NCBI GenBank assembly: GCA_035627375.1
Contig: DASPLX010000031.1
Coordinates: 1-22,505, forward strand
Length of the DNA stretch: 22,505 nt
Reading direction: 5' to 3'
Origin: DASPLX01 sp035627375
GTDB taxonomy: Bacteria; Pseudomonadota; Gammaproteobacteria; Burkholderiales; Burkholderiaceae_D
Each line of letters starts with the position of its first letter. Within the stretch, counting starts at the first letter, position 1. This document shows positions 15,301 to 21,591 of the stretch, in pieces. The translations under genes were made by a program, and so were the position numbers. The notes below the pieces were generated by a model. That model was not told where the DNA came from. It saw only the letters and a program-made list of their open reading frames with translations, and made no database searches.

Positions 15301-16398
15301 GGCGGCTTCGGCCGCGGTCAGCGCGGCGACTTGCGACGCCGTCAGCGCGGCGACGGCCGCCGTCGTCAGTGCCTGCACCTGGGCGGTCGACAGGCCTGCC
15401 ACCTGGGCCGTCGTCAAGGCCGCGGCCTGCGCGGGCTTGAGCGCGCCGATCTGCGCGGCGCTCAACGCGGCGACTTCCGCGACCGTCAATGCGGCGACGC
15501 TGCTCGCGCTCAGGGCGGCGATCTGCGCCGTCGACAAGGCGACCACCGATGCCGTCGGCATGGCCGCCACCTGGGCGGTGGTCAGCGCGGCGACCTGGCC
15601 GGTCGTGAAAGCGGCGATATCGTCCGTCCCCAGGGCCGCGAACTGCGTCGTCGACAGCGCGGCGATTTGCGATCCCTTCATGGCGGCCACTTGGGCGGTC
15701 GTCAGCGCGCCGATCTGGGCGGCGCTGAGCGCGGCGACCTGGGCCGTGCCGAGAGCGGCGACGGCGGCGGTCGATAATGCCGTCACTTGCGCATTGGTGA
15801 GCGCCGCGATGTCGGAAGTCGTGATGGCGCTCGCCTGCGTCGATTTGAGCGCCGCGATCTGGGCGGTCCCGAGCGCGACGATCTCCGCCGTCGTCAAGGC
15901 GGCCACCGCCGCCGTGGTCAGGGCGCCGATCTGCGCGGTGGTCAGCGCCGCGACTTCCGCGGTGGTCATGGCTTGGATCTGCGCCGCGCCGAGACCGGCG
16001 ACGGCGGCCGTCGACAAGGCCTGGATTTGCGTGGTGGTCAGCGCGGCGACCTGGGCGGTCGTCATCGCCGCCGTGTGCGTCGCCTTGAGCGCGGCGATTT
16101 GCGCGGTTCCCAATGCGCTCAGTTCTGCCGTGGTCAATGCTTTGAAGGCATTGGCCGAGAACGCGGCGACCTGCGTCGCAGACAAGGCGGCGACATCGGC
16201 GGTCGGGAGCGCGGCCACCTGGGCGCTGCTCAGCGCCGCGATGCTGGCCGTCGATAGCGCGGCGGCTTGCGCGGTGGTCAACGCGGCGATTTGCGCCGTC
16301 GACATGGCGGCGATATCGCTCTTCTTCAATGCCGCAATCTGTGCAGTGGTCAGCGCCGCGACTTGCGCGGCGCTCATCTGCGAAATGATCGAAGCCAA
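9325..16398 (-). CDS. Giant octapeptide-repeat protein with C-terminal Ca-binding domain
   Basis: The protein has 2357 residues. It starts at a TTG (16398) with AAGGA seven bases upstream; the first ATG (residue 8) has no such site. After 14 residues come 257 consecutive octads (residues 15-2070) of the form A-L-T/S-T-A-Q/D/E-I/V-A, with no phase break by length. Thr, Ser, Ala, Leu and Gln dominate; there is little charge and almost no aromatic residue. Residues 2071-2357 are non-repetitive, with LDLDGDG, DLDRNGRIDDGGELFG, DANHDRLLD and WLDGNRDGVSQAGEL, the Asp-rich EF-hand-like loops seen in large RTX-type secreted proteins. The end resembles type I secretion C-termini (DANDIVRL, TYHVYTHDLAQLLIGV). 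No N-terminal signal peptide is seen. A surface or secreted adhesin or filament is likely, with transporter genes outside the window. The function of the repeats is not known to me. Confidence 0.9.
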   Translation of the reverse strand: MASIISQMSAAQVAALTTAQIAALKKSDIAAMSTAQIAALTTAQAAALSTASIAALSSAQVAALPTADVAALSATQVAAFSANAFKALTTAELSALGTAQIAALKATHTAAMTTAQVAALTTTQIQALSTAAVAGLGAAQIQAMTTAEVAALTTAQIGALTTAAVAALTTAEIVALGTAQIAALKSTQASAITTSDIAALTNAQVTALSTAAVAALGTAQVAALSAAQIGALTTAQVAAMKGSQIAALSTTQFAALGTDDIAAFTTGQVAALTTAQVAAMPTASVVALSTAQIAALSASSVAALTVAEVAALSAAQIGALKPAQAAALTTAQVAGLSTAQVQALTTAAVAALTASQVAALTAAEAAALTATQFAALKTTQLAAFTTANVAGLTTSQTAALKASQMPGLSTDQIVALTTAQVASLSTAAVAALSTAQIAALGTDDIVALTPTQIGAMKGTQIASLSSAQFGALSTADTAVLATAAIAALTTAQIAALPTDSVAALSTAQVAALPLAGIPVLTTAEVAAFSAAQIAALKPGQIAAMTTAQIAALTTAQVPSLSTAAIVGLTTAQIQAMETADIAVLSAAQIGALSTAAIAALPAASVGALGTAQIAALKSTQAAALDSAAIAALGTAQVAALPTAAVAALSTSQLAALGTAQIQALTTAQVAAMKGAQIAALSAAQFGALGTDDIAVLTTAEVAALTPAQVAAIPTASIIAMSTAQIAALSAAGIAALTTAETAALTTAQIAALKPAQLAALTTAQIAALTTAQVPVLSTSAIVGLTTDQIQAIETADLAALTTAQIAALTTAGIAALTTAGIAALGTAQIAALKPTQVAAITTSDIAALGTAQIVALTNAAVAALTTDQLAAFSTAQMQALTTTQVASMTGAQIASLSAANFGALTTDDLAVLTTAEIAALTPAQVAAIPTASIVALSTAQIAALSTDGITALTTAEVAALSTAQIAALKSTQVAAMTTAQIASLTAAQTPALSTGAVAALTSAQVAALPTADVTALTTAQILALKPAQVAALTATQLAALTTTQVAALPASGIAALTTAQIAALPTADVAAFTTAQIAALTSAQVAALTAAEVAAFTTAQVAALSTAGIAGLTTAEVAALTNAQIAALKATQLAALSTAQVAALTAAQIPSLANAALAGLTTAQIVALPTADIAALTTAQTVAMTGAQIAALTPAQFAALPTANIVVLTTAEIAALTTAQVAALTTAEVAAFTTAQVTALTTAGIAALTTAQVSALTTTQIAALKATQAAAITTANIAALGTAQVEALPTAAVAALGTAQLAALGTDDIQALTTAQIVAMKGSQIAALSAAQFGALSAADIAVLTTTEIAALTTAQIAAIPTASIVALTTAQIAALSTLGVAALTTAEVAALGTAQIAALKPAQLAAMTTAQIAAFTAAQVPALSTAALPNLTTAQVAALTTAEVAALTTAQLVALKSTQIAALPTADIAALTTAQVAALKAAQLPGLSTAQMQALTTAQVAAISTAAISALSTAQIAALATDDIQALTTAQVMAMSGAQIASLSAAQFAALSTDDIAVLTTSEIFALTTAQIAAIPTASIVALSTAQIAAFSTTGIAALTTAEIAAFSTAQIAALKTTQLAAMTTAQIAALTTAQMPALSTGQLAALTTAQVTALPTADINALTTAQFAALTGAQVAALSAAQFGAVPTAAIPLLTTAQIAALTTAQVQALTTAQITGFSTAQIAAFSATGIAAFATDDIVALTTAQLGALKATQAAALTAAQLVALTTAQTAALSTAAVSALSAVQIAAMETADVGAFTSAQIGALSTAAVAALSAGEIAALTTAQLAGLKGVHAAALTTAQVAALTTAQTAALPTAAVAALTSSQIAAMPSADVLALTTVQIPVLSTAAVAALTTAEVANLTTAQIAALKVAQVAALSTAQVAALTASQAAALPTASIAALSTAQIAALPSADIVALGTAQIAALTTAAIQTLTTAEIAGLGTAQVAALKATQVAALTTAQILALTPTEVAALSTAAVAALTTAQIPVLEIADINALTTAQIAALNSAQQRSMTAAQVAALTTAQLNALKFGTPLVLDLDGDGIHTTHVSAGTIFDLHASGQKLAAGWIADGDGLLALDLDRNGRIDDGGELFGSGTRLPSGARAADGFAALAALDANHDRLLDARDARFGDLLVWLDGNRDGVSQAGELKTLGELGIVELRLAAERVELYDNGNQIGLLSSYLDANGKTHALADVWLRIDAQSQNRVIDLSRMEQDAELGHVGLAGNGGSGDVLVANAAAVRRFGTLLPDEDGGVVRMLVDGDANDIVRLTDSRDAWSDAGTTIVNGTTYHVYTHDLAQLLIGVDMRIEFLHG
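10189..16356 (-). repeat. 257 tandem 24-bp repeats (octapeptide codons) in a 648-bp super-repeat
   Basis: 6168 bp is exactly 257 x 24. The Gln-Phe landmark octads (phenylalanine codon at 15640, 14992, 14344, 13696, 12808, 12400, 11752, 11344) are 648, 648, 648, 888, 408, 648 and 408 bp apart, all multiples of 24. Lys-bearing octads fall at 2, 12, 22, 29 and 56, 66, 76, 83, so the 27-octad unit is 10+10+7. The long-period copies are more alike than neighbouring octads, implying amplification of 648-bp units after the octads had diverged. Confidence 0.92.
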
Positions 16399-16483
16399 TT
16401 CGCTATCCTTTTTGTTGACCCTCTTCGTTGCGGTCCGCCAGACGGAAGCGGTGCAGCCTCAGGGCCGATCGGCGTGATGCTCA

Positions 16484-16511
16484 ATTATATTGCTGTGCAG
16501 AAACATTGCAA
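16484..16511 (-). promoter_or_regulatory. Predicted promoter of the repeat-protein/glycosyltransferase operon
   Basis: On the minus strand a consensus -10 TATAAT (16484-16489) is preceded by a -35-like TTGCAA (16506-16511) at 16 bp. It would give a leader of about 80 nt before the TTG start. The perfect -10 stands out in this GC-rich setting. Confidence 0.55.
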
Positions 16512-16586
16512 CGCAAAAGCGCGTTTTTGCATTGCCCGCCATGAACAGTTATCGGCAAGGATAGGATTTTATTGAAGCCGGCATGT

Positions 16587-16627
16587 CGATCAGGCAACGA
16601 GTTGAGCGGTTTTTCGCCGCCTGATCG
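16587..16627 (-). terminator. Inverted repeat after kynA
   Basis: A 9-bp perfect inverted repeat (CGATCAGGC 16587-16595, GCCTGATCG 16619-16627) lies 7 bp past the kynA stop. The 23-nt loop and lack of a T run make it a doubtful intrinsic terminator. Confidence 0.3.
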
Positions 16628-16633
16628 TTCGAT

Positions 16634-17476
16634 CTACAGCTCCGTCCGCAATGCGAACAATTCCGGGAACAGCACGATATCGAGCATTTTCCTCAAGTAG
16701 CTGACTCCGGCGGTGCCGCCGGTGCCGGTCTTGAAGCCGATGACGCGTTCGACCGTCGTCGCATGGCGGAAACGCCAGACGCGGAATGCGGTCTCCAGGT
16801 CCACCAGTTTCTCCGCGAGTTCATAGAGCGCCCAGTGCTTGGTCGGCTCGCGGTACACCTCGAGCCAGGCGGCCTTGACCGAGGCATTCGCTTGCGTCGG
16901 CTGGGTCCAGTCGGCTTGCAGGCGTTCCGCGTCGATCGCGAAACCTTCGCGCGCCATCAGCATGATTGCTTCGTCGTAAATGGACGGCGTTTCCAACACC
17001 GCCTTGAGCCGCGCATGCGGCTCCGCCTTGCTTTCGTGGACCGACAGCAGGGCCGCATTCTTGTTCCCGAGCAGGAATTCGAGTTCGCGGTATTGGGCGG
17101 ACTGGAAGCCGGAGGAGTTGCCAAGATACGGACGGATGGCCGAATACTCGGGCGGCGTCAGCGTCGCCAGCACGTCCCAGGCATGCACCAATTGGTCCAT
17201 GATGCGGGCCACGCGGGCGAGCATCTTGAACGCGGGCGGCAGGTCGCCGGCGTGCATCTGCGCGCGCACCGCATGCAGCTCGTGCAGCATCAGCTTCATC
17301 CACAGCTCGGTGGTCTGATGCTGGATGATGAACAGCATCTCGTTGTGGTTCGGCGAGAGCGGATGCTGCGCCGACAGCACCTGGTCGAGCGCGAGGTAGT
17401 CGCCGTAGCTCATCGACTGGCTGAAATCCATCTTGGCGCCGTGCCAGGATGATGTGTCTTTCTTTTCGTTTTCCAT
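16634..17476 (-). CDS. kynA: Tryptophan 2,3-dioxygenase
   Basis: This enzyme opens the indole ring of L-tryptophan with O2 to give N-formylkynurenine, the first step of the kynurenine pathway. It has 280 residues, the usual bacterial size. Recognisable motifs are FIIQHQTTELWMK with the distal H53, GNSSGFQSAQYRELEF with R130 (substrate carboxylate contact in family structures), and FRHATTVERVIGFKTGTGGT with H238 as the heme ligand. It acts as a cytoplasmic heme tetramer. The start is the ATG at 17476 with GAGGAA just upstream, 9 bp after the kynU stop. It is the last gene of kynBUA, so the operon order is the reverse of the reaction order, as often seen in Burkholderiales. Confidence 0.97.
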   Translation of the reverse strand: MENEKKDTSSWHGAKMDFSQSMSYGDYLALDQVLSAQHPLSPNHNEMLFIIQHQTTELWMKLMLHELHAVRAQMHAGDLPPAFKMLARVARIMDQLVHAWDVLATLTPPEYSAIRPYLGNSSGFQSAQYRELEFLLGNKNAALLSVHESKAEPHARLKAVLETPSIYDEAIMLMAREGFAIDAERLQADWTQPTQANASVKAAWLEVYREPTKHWALYELAEKLVDLETAFRVWRFRHATTVERVIGFKTGTGGTAGVSYLRKMLDIVLFPELFALRTEL

Positions 17477-17485
17477 GTGGCTTCC

Positions 17486-18733
17486 TCAGGTCACTGCGTC
17501 GCGCTCGGCGTGTATCGAATATTTTTCATGGTCGAGAATGTCGGCCAGCACGTCGACCGCATCCCAGACGTCGGCAAAGCGGGTGTAGAGCGGCGTGAAG
17601 CCGAAACGCATGATCTCCGGCTCGCGATAGTCGCCGATCACGCCGCGCGCGATCAGCGCCTGCATGATCGGATAGCCGTGCGGATGGGCGAAGCCGACCT
17701 GGCTGCCGCGCAACGCGTGCTCGCGCGGGGTCACCAGGCGCAGCGGATGCCGGCCGCAGCGTTCCTCGACGAGCCGGATGAAGAGGTCGGTCAAGGCCAG
17801 CGACTTGGCGCGGATCGCCGCCATGTCCGTCTGCGCGAAGATGTCGAGCCCGCATTCGACCAGCGCCAGCGAAACGATCGGTTGCGTGCCGCACAGCGCG
17901 CGGCGGATGCCGGCGGTCGGCGCGAATGCCGGCTGCATCGCGAACGGCGAGGCGTGTCCCCACCAGCCCGACAGCGGATGCCGGAATCGCTCGTGGTGGC
18001 GCGCCGCGGCCCAGGCGAAGGCCGGCGCGCCGGGACCGCCGTTCAGATACTTATAGGTGCAGCCGACGGCGAAATCGGCGCCGTCGCGATTCAGGTCGAC
18101 CGGCACCGCGCCGACGGAATGGCAGAGATCCCAGACGATCAGGGCGCCGTGTTCGCGCGCGTGCGCGGACAGTTTCGCCATGTCGTGCAGATGTCCGGTG
18201 CGGTAATTCACATGGGTCAGCATGACGACGGCGGTGTCGCCATCGATCGCGCCGTACAGCTCTTCCGGCGCGTCGACCAGACGCAGCGCATAGCCGCGAT
18301 CGAGCCAGCGGGTCAGGCCTTCCGCCATGTAGATATCGGTCGGGAAGTTGCTGCGCTCGGTGACGATGGTCTTGCGCCGCGCGCTCGCCGGCGCGTTCGC
18401 CTGGATATCCAGGGCCGCGGCCAGCACCTTGAACAGGTTGATCGAGGTGGAATCGGTGACGACGACCTCGTCCGGCCGGGCGCCGATCAGCGGCGCCAGC
18501 TTGTTGCCGAGCCGCGCCGGCAAGTCGAACCAGCCGGCCTTGTTCCAGCTGCGGATCAGGTCGGTGCCCCATTCGTCGGCGATCACGGCCTGGGCGCGCG
18601 CCAGCGCCGCTTTCGGCCGGGCGCCGAGCGAATTGCCGTCGAGGTAGATCACGCCTTGCGGCAGGTCGAATTGCTCGCGCAGCGGCGCGAGCGGATCGCC
18701 GGCGTCGAGCGCCAGGCAGTCGTTGCGGTTCAT
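17486..18733 (-). CDS. kynU: Kynureninase
   Basis: This PLP enzyme cleaves L-kynurenine to anthranilate and L-alanine. It has 415 residues from the ATG at 18733 (MNRNDCLALD), matching the family length and preceded by GGAG at eight bases. The frame extends 18 codons further upstream, but that part overlaps kynB and looks non-coding. Motifs are YLDGNSLGARP, WFDLPARLGN, DSTSINLFK, WDLCHSVGAVPVDL, and the PLP-lysine K228 in CTYKYLNGGPG (position 227 in the Pseudomonas enzyme). The gene lies 13 bp after kynB and 9 bp before kynA, so all three genes are tightly co-transcribed. All expected active-site motifs are present. Anthranilate produced here would feed catabolism or quinolone-type products; no such genes are in the window. 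Confidence 0.97.
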   Translation of the reverse strand: MNRNDCLALDAGDPLAPLREQFDLPQGVIYLDGNSLGARPKAALARAQAVIADEWGTDLIRSWNKAGWFDLPARLGNKLAPLIGARPDEVVVTDSTSINLFKVLAAALDIQANAPASARRKTIVTERSNFPTDIYMAEGLTRWLDRGYALRLVDAPEELYGAIDGDTAVVMLTHVNYRTGHLHDMAKLSAHAREHGALIVWDLCHSVGAVPVDLNRDGADFAVGCTYKYLNGGPGAPAFAWAAARHHERFRHPLSGWWGHASPFAMQPAFAPTAGIRRALCGTQPIVSLALVECGLDIFAQTDMAAIRAKSLALTDLFIRLVEERCGRHPLRLVTPREHALRGSQVGFAHPHGYPIMQALIARGVIGDYREPEIMRFGFTPLYTRFADVWDAVDVLADILDHEKYSIHAERDAVT

Positions 18734-18746
18734 CGGGAACACTCCA

Positions 18747-19382
18747 TCAGGAAAGGGAACGCAGCACGGCGCGCACCGGGCTGGCATCGAGACCCGCCAG
18801 CTTGAGCGGCAGCGCGATCAATTCATAGTCGCCGGCCGGCACCTCGTCGAGCACGATGCCCTCGAGGATCGCCATCCGGTATCGGCGCACCGCATGGTGG
18901 GCATCCATGGTCTTCGATTCCTGAGGATCGAGCGACGGGGTGTCGATGCCGATCAGTCGGACGCCGTGCTGCGCCAGCAAGGCGATGGTGGCCGGCGCGA
19001 CCGCGCCGAAGGCGCTGTCCCACGCGTCTTGCGGCGCCTTGGCGTAGGTGCGCAGCAGGACGCGTTGCGGAACGTCCGCCAGGGCCGGTTCGACATGGTG
19101 GGGCTGGACCAGGCCGGCCCCGATGCAATCGATCACCCGGCATGGGCCGAGATAAGGATCGAGCGTCACGGCATCGATCGCCGGGCCTTGCGGGTCGTAA
19201 TGCGAAGGCGCGTCGCAGTGTGCGCCGGTATGGGTCGACATCGTCATCTTGCTGACCCGCACCGGGCAGCCCGGTTCGATCTGCCAAGTGGCTTCGGCGC
19301 TATAGGCCGTGTCGCCGGGCCAGACCGGAATGGCGGAGGAAAGCGTCGGACTGATGTCCCAGATCCTGGGGGAGACGGGCAT
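18747..19382 (-). CDS. kynB: Kynurenine formamidase (arylformamidase)
   Basis: This enzyme hydrolyses N-formylkynurenine to kynurenine and formate. It has 211 residues from the ATG at 19382; a TTG two codons upstream is also in frame but less likely. It belongs to the cyclase-like metal-dependent family and shows its signature HTGAHCDAPSHY (H51, H55, D57, H61), where the histidines and aspartate bind zinc. Other conserved parts are WDISPTLSSAIPVWPGD at the N-terminus, LIGIDTPSLDP in the middle, and AGDYELIALPLKLAGLDASP near the C-terminus. It is the first gene of the operon, transcribed from the AT-rich region shared with the regulator. No strong ribosome binding site is visible before it. 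Confidence 0.96.
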   Translation of the reverse strand: MPVSPRIWDISPTLSSAIPVWPGDTAYSAEATWQIEPGCPVRVSKMTMSTHTGAHCDAPSHYDPQGPAIDAVTLDPYLGPCRVIDCIGAGLVQPHHVEPALADVPQRVLLRTYAKAPQDAWDSAFGAVAPATIALLAQHGVRLIGIDTPSLDPQESKTMDAHHAVRRYRMAILEGIVLDEVPAGDYELIALPLKLAGLDASPVRAVLRSLS

Positions 19383-19520
19383 GGGCAACTCGCTGAACGT
19401 TGGGAATGGAGTGAATTTTATGTTAGGTCTAAAGAATTTTTGTTGCTAAATTGAGCGTAAAAATGATATTAAATGGAATATAGTTTCAATGTGGTTGATA
19501 TATTTGATGGGAAATTCGAA
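19383..19520. promoter_or_regulatory. Divergent kynB / kynR-like promoter and operator region
   Basis: This 138-bp stretch is strikingly AT-rich compared with its flanks and separates two divergent starts. Lrp-family regulators bind AT-rich sequences and commonly control the adjacent divergent gene. A loose dyad CTAAAG...GCTAAA (19430-19450) is a candidate site. Several TA-rich -10-like hexamers exist in both directions, so I do not assign one. Confidence 0.6.
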
Positions 19521-20000
19521 ATGAAATTGGATGCCACCGATCTCAAGATCCTTCGCCTGCTGCAAGAGGATGGCCGGATCAGCAATCTCGACCTTGCGGA
19601 AAAAGTATTCCTGTCGCCATCTTCCTGCCTGCGGCGTGTGCGCATGCTCGAGGAAAGCGGGGTGATCAGCCGCTACGGCGCGGTATTGAACGCCGCTGCC
19701 GTCGGTCTCGAGGTCGATGCCTTCGTCCAGGTGACGATGCGGCGCGACGTCGAGCATTGGCATGAAAACTTCACCGCCGCCTTGCAAGACTGGCCGGAAG
19801 TCATCGGTTCCTACATCATCACCGGGGAAGCGAATTACCTGCTGCGCGTTCGGGCGCGCAATTTGCAGCATTTTTCGAGTTTCGTGCTGGAGAAACTGTA
19901 CAAGACAGCCGGCGTGCTGGATATCCGTTCGAATATCGTGTTGCAGACGCTCAAGGACACGCAAGTCATCGCCGCCGAATTGCTTGCCGCGCCGGAGTAA
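19521..20000 (+). CDS. kynR: Lrp/AsnC-family regulator, likely of kynBUA
   Basis: The protein has 159 residues from the ATG at 19521 (MKLDATDLKILRLLQEDGRI), the usual Lrp start and length. An in-frame ATG 16 codons upstream would add an atypical extension. The N-terminal helix-turn-helix lies at about 20-45 (SNLDLAEKVFLSPSSCLRRV). A RAM effector-binding domain follows from about 65, with AFVQVTMRR and VIGSYIITGEANYLLRVRA. Lrp-type proteins act as dimers or octamers that sense amino acids. In Pseudomonas a homologue beside kyn genes responds to kynurenine, so the same job is likely here given the divergent placement. The gene converges with the next one, 12 bp away. The gene name rests on context and not on specific residues. 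Confidence 0.85.
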   Translation: MKLDATDLKILRLLQEDGRISNLDLAEKVFLSPSSCLRRVRMLEESGVISRYGAVLNAAAVGLEVDAFVQVTMRRDVEHWHENFTAALQDWPEVIGSYIITGEANYLLRVRARNLQHFSSFVLEKLYKTAGVLDIRSNIVLQTLKDTQVIAAELLAAPE

Positions 20001-20012
20001 CGTGGCGGACCG

Positions 20013-20603
20013 TTAGCGCGACGACAAGCGCGAATAGCGCGCTGCGCGCGACTGGGGCAGCCGAAGATCGAAGCGCCAGTGCTTCTCGAGAAAGTAGACG
20101 ACGTTGAAGTCCGCCCCGGGCGTGGTATGTATCCAATGACCGTGTTCCCGGCCCAGCCGGTTCAGTTTCCGGCTGCGGATATTGGCGGCCTGGACGCACA
20201 GTCCGCGCGCGCGATAGGCGGCCAGTTCTGCCTCGATAGCCGGATCGCTGTCGAAGAACAGCCATTCCTGAATGAACAGCGATTGCAGATGCTCGAGTTC
20301 GTGCGCCACGGCATCCGGCAAAGGACAGCGGATCAGGTTTCTCTTCGGCGGATAGTCGGTGGTCCACGGTTCGTAGACATCGTCCGCGATACTGCGATAG
20401 AGAATCGGCAGGCGGTCGGCGTAGAAATGCTCGATCATGAAATAGGCGGCGGAGACCTGGCGCTCGCGCCCTGCCAGGTACCAGCCATACAGATCACGCG
20501 CGGCGTCGAGATAGAACAATGCAGTCACCGAAGGCGGCGCTTCGTCCGAATAGGAGACATAGGTCTTGGGCTGCATGATAGTGTGGCTTCGCGCATGGAT
20601 CAT
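20013..20603 (-). CDS. Hypothetical protein, about 196 aa
   Basis: I do not recognise this family. It appears soluble, rich in aromatic residues and acidic in the middle (DDVYEPWTTDYPPKRNLIRC, HELEHLQSLFIQEWLFFDSD). The basic C-terminus (FDLRLPQSRAARYSRLSSR) follows a HTTPGADFNVVYFLEKHWRF segment. The start is uncertain: ATGs at 20603 and 20576 are both possible, and the frame is open further to 20759 with less protein-like sequence. None has a clear ribosome binding site. It is read toward kynR and appears to be monocistronic. The HELEH stretch superficially resembles a metallopeptidase HExxH site but does not match it. Confidence 0.65.
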   Translation of the reverse strand: MIHARSHTIMQPKTYVSYSDEAPPSVTALFYLDAARDLYGWYLAGRERQVSAAYFMIEHFYADRLPILYRSIADDVYEPWTTDYPPKRNLIRCPLPDAVAHELEHLQSLFIQEWLFFDSDPAIEAELAAYRARGLCVQAANIRSRKLNRLGREHGHWIHTTPGADFNVVYFLEKHWRFDLRLPQSRAARYSRLSSR

Positions 20604-20769
20604 GGAACGCCGCCAGCTCGGCTTGTTTCCTGCCAAAACGATTTGCCCATGTTTGCTTGATGGAACATGCCGTGCGAAATGTTTTGCGCTTGCTGCTGTA
20701 CGGGAACTAATCGATATAGACACCGGCAAGCGCGGTGGGTTCGCGTCCGACGTGTGCAATGCAGCATAA

Positions 20770-20788
20770 AGGGCGGCATGGCCGCCCT
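20770..20788 (-). terminator. Hairpin terminator after the LytTR operon
   Basis: An 8-bp perfect GC-rich stem (AGGGCGGC/GCCGCCCT) with a 3-nt loop is followed on the minus strand by TTTAT. It lies 31 bp past the response regulator stop, so it likely ends the two-component operon. Confidence 0.65.
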
Positions 20789-20819
20789 GAAGACCGAGAG
20801 GAATCGCGGCCGGGAAGAA

Positions 20820-21572
20820 CTACATTTGCTTGAACAGATGCACGTAACTGCGGCTGACTTCAAGCTTTTCGGTCAATCCCTTGATCATCACCAGATGCCG
20901 GCCGCGCAAATCGCGCGTCACACCGTCGATCGCATTGACGTTCACCAAGGTTGCACGATGAATCTGCCAGAACAGGGCCGGATCGAGTTCCTCGCACAAG
21001 TCGCGCACGGGTTTGCGGATCAAGGCTTCGTAGCGGGCGGTCTGCACCCGCGTGTATTTCTCGTCCGATTGGAAGAACAGGATTTCCTGCACCGGGATCA
21101 GGCGCAGCTCTTGCCCGATCGTCGCCTGTATCCACTGCAGGTATTTCTTCTGCGGCTCGATGCCGATCTGCTTCGCCAATTGGGCCAGCATGGCGCTCAT
21201 GTCTTGCGGCGGCGCCGCCAGCCGCGCCTTCAAGCGCTCGACCGTCAGGCTCAGCCGTTCGGGTTCGGCCGGCTTCAGCACATAGTCGACCGCGCCGCGT
21301 TCGAAGGCTTCCACCGCGTATTGATCGTAAGCCGTGATGAAGACGACATGGCTGCAGCCGCCGATCTCGCGCGCCGCATCCAGGCCGGTCTTGCCCGGCA
21401 TGCGGATATCGAGGAATGTGAAGTCCGGCTTGTGTTCCGCCACCATGGCGATGGCTTCTTCTCCGTTTTTCGCCTCGTCGAGGATCTCCAGTTCCGGCCA
21501 GACCTGCTGCAGGCGCATGCGAAGCTGGTCGCGCATCAATCGTTCGTCGTCGGCAATAATGGCAGTCGGCAT
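20820..21572 (-). CDS. LytTR-type response regulator
   Basis: The protein has 250 residues from the ATG at 21572 (MPTAIIADDE). A longer in-frame start overlaps the kinase gene and is unlikely. The receiver domain (1 to about 120) has the acidic pair D8-D9, phosphoacceptor D55 (FLDIRMPG), T80 and K100. A LytTR DNA-binding domain (about 150-250) follows, with PVQEILFFQSDEKYTRVQT and HRATLVNVNAIDGV as typical elements. It should be phosphorylated by the histidine kinase encoded 19 bp upstream and then bind paired promoter sites. Target genes cannot be read from here. AlgR and LytR/LytT-type regulators of this family often control extracellular or envelope functions. Confidence 0.93.
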   Translation of the reverse strand: MPTAIIADDERLMRDQLRMRLQQVWPELEILDEAKNGEEAIAMVAEHKPDFTFLDIRMPGKTGLDAAREIGGCSHVVFITAYDQYAVEAFERGAVDYVLKPAEPERLSLTVERLKARLAAPPQDMSAMLAQLAKQIGIEPQKKYLQWIQATIGQELRLIPVQEILFFQSDEKYTRVQTARYEALIRKPVRDLCEELDPALFWQIHRATLVNVNAIDGVTRDLRGRHLVMIKGLTEKLEVSRSYVHLFKQM

Positions 21573-21591
21573 GGTTCTTCTTCGGCGAAAA

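Larger units (their letters stand above)
16399..16633. other. Intergenic region between kynA and the repeat-protein gene
   Basis: This region is AT-richer than its neighbours. It holds the predicted repeat-protein promoter and an inverted repeat after kynA. I see no gene in it. Confidence 0.6.

Noticed and set aside
10189..16356. CRISPR array
   Set aside because: The repeats are contiguous and coding, with no unique spacers and no cas genes nearby.
9697..16477. Very long plus-strand ORFs (1762, 1413 and 771 codons) opposite the repeat gene
   Set aside because: A 24-bp period is divisible by 3, so any frame free of stops in one unit stays open through the array. The translations are Arg/Gly/Gln-rich or Ala/Val/Ser-rich low complexity without domains, while the minus frame runs into a recognisable Ca-binding domain and couples to the next gene.
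18734..18787. 18-codon N-terminal extension of kynU
   Set aside because: It overlaps kynB and exceeds the family length; the ATG at 18733 has a ribosome binding site and yields the standard N-terminus.
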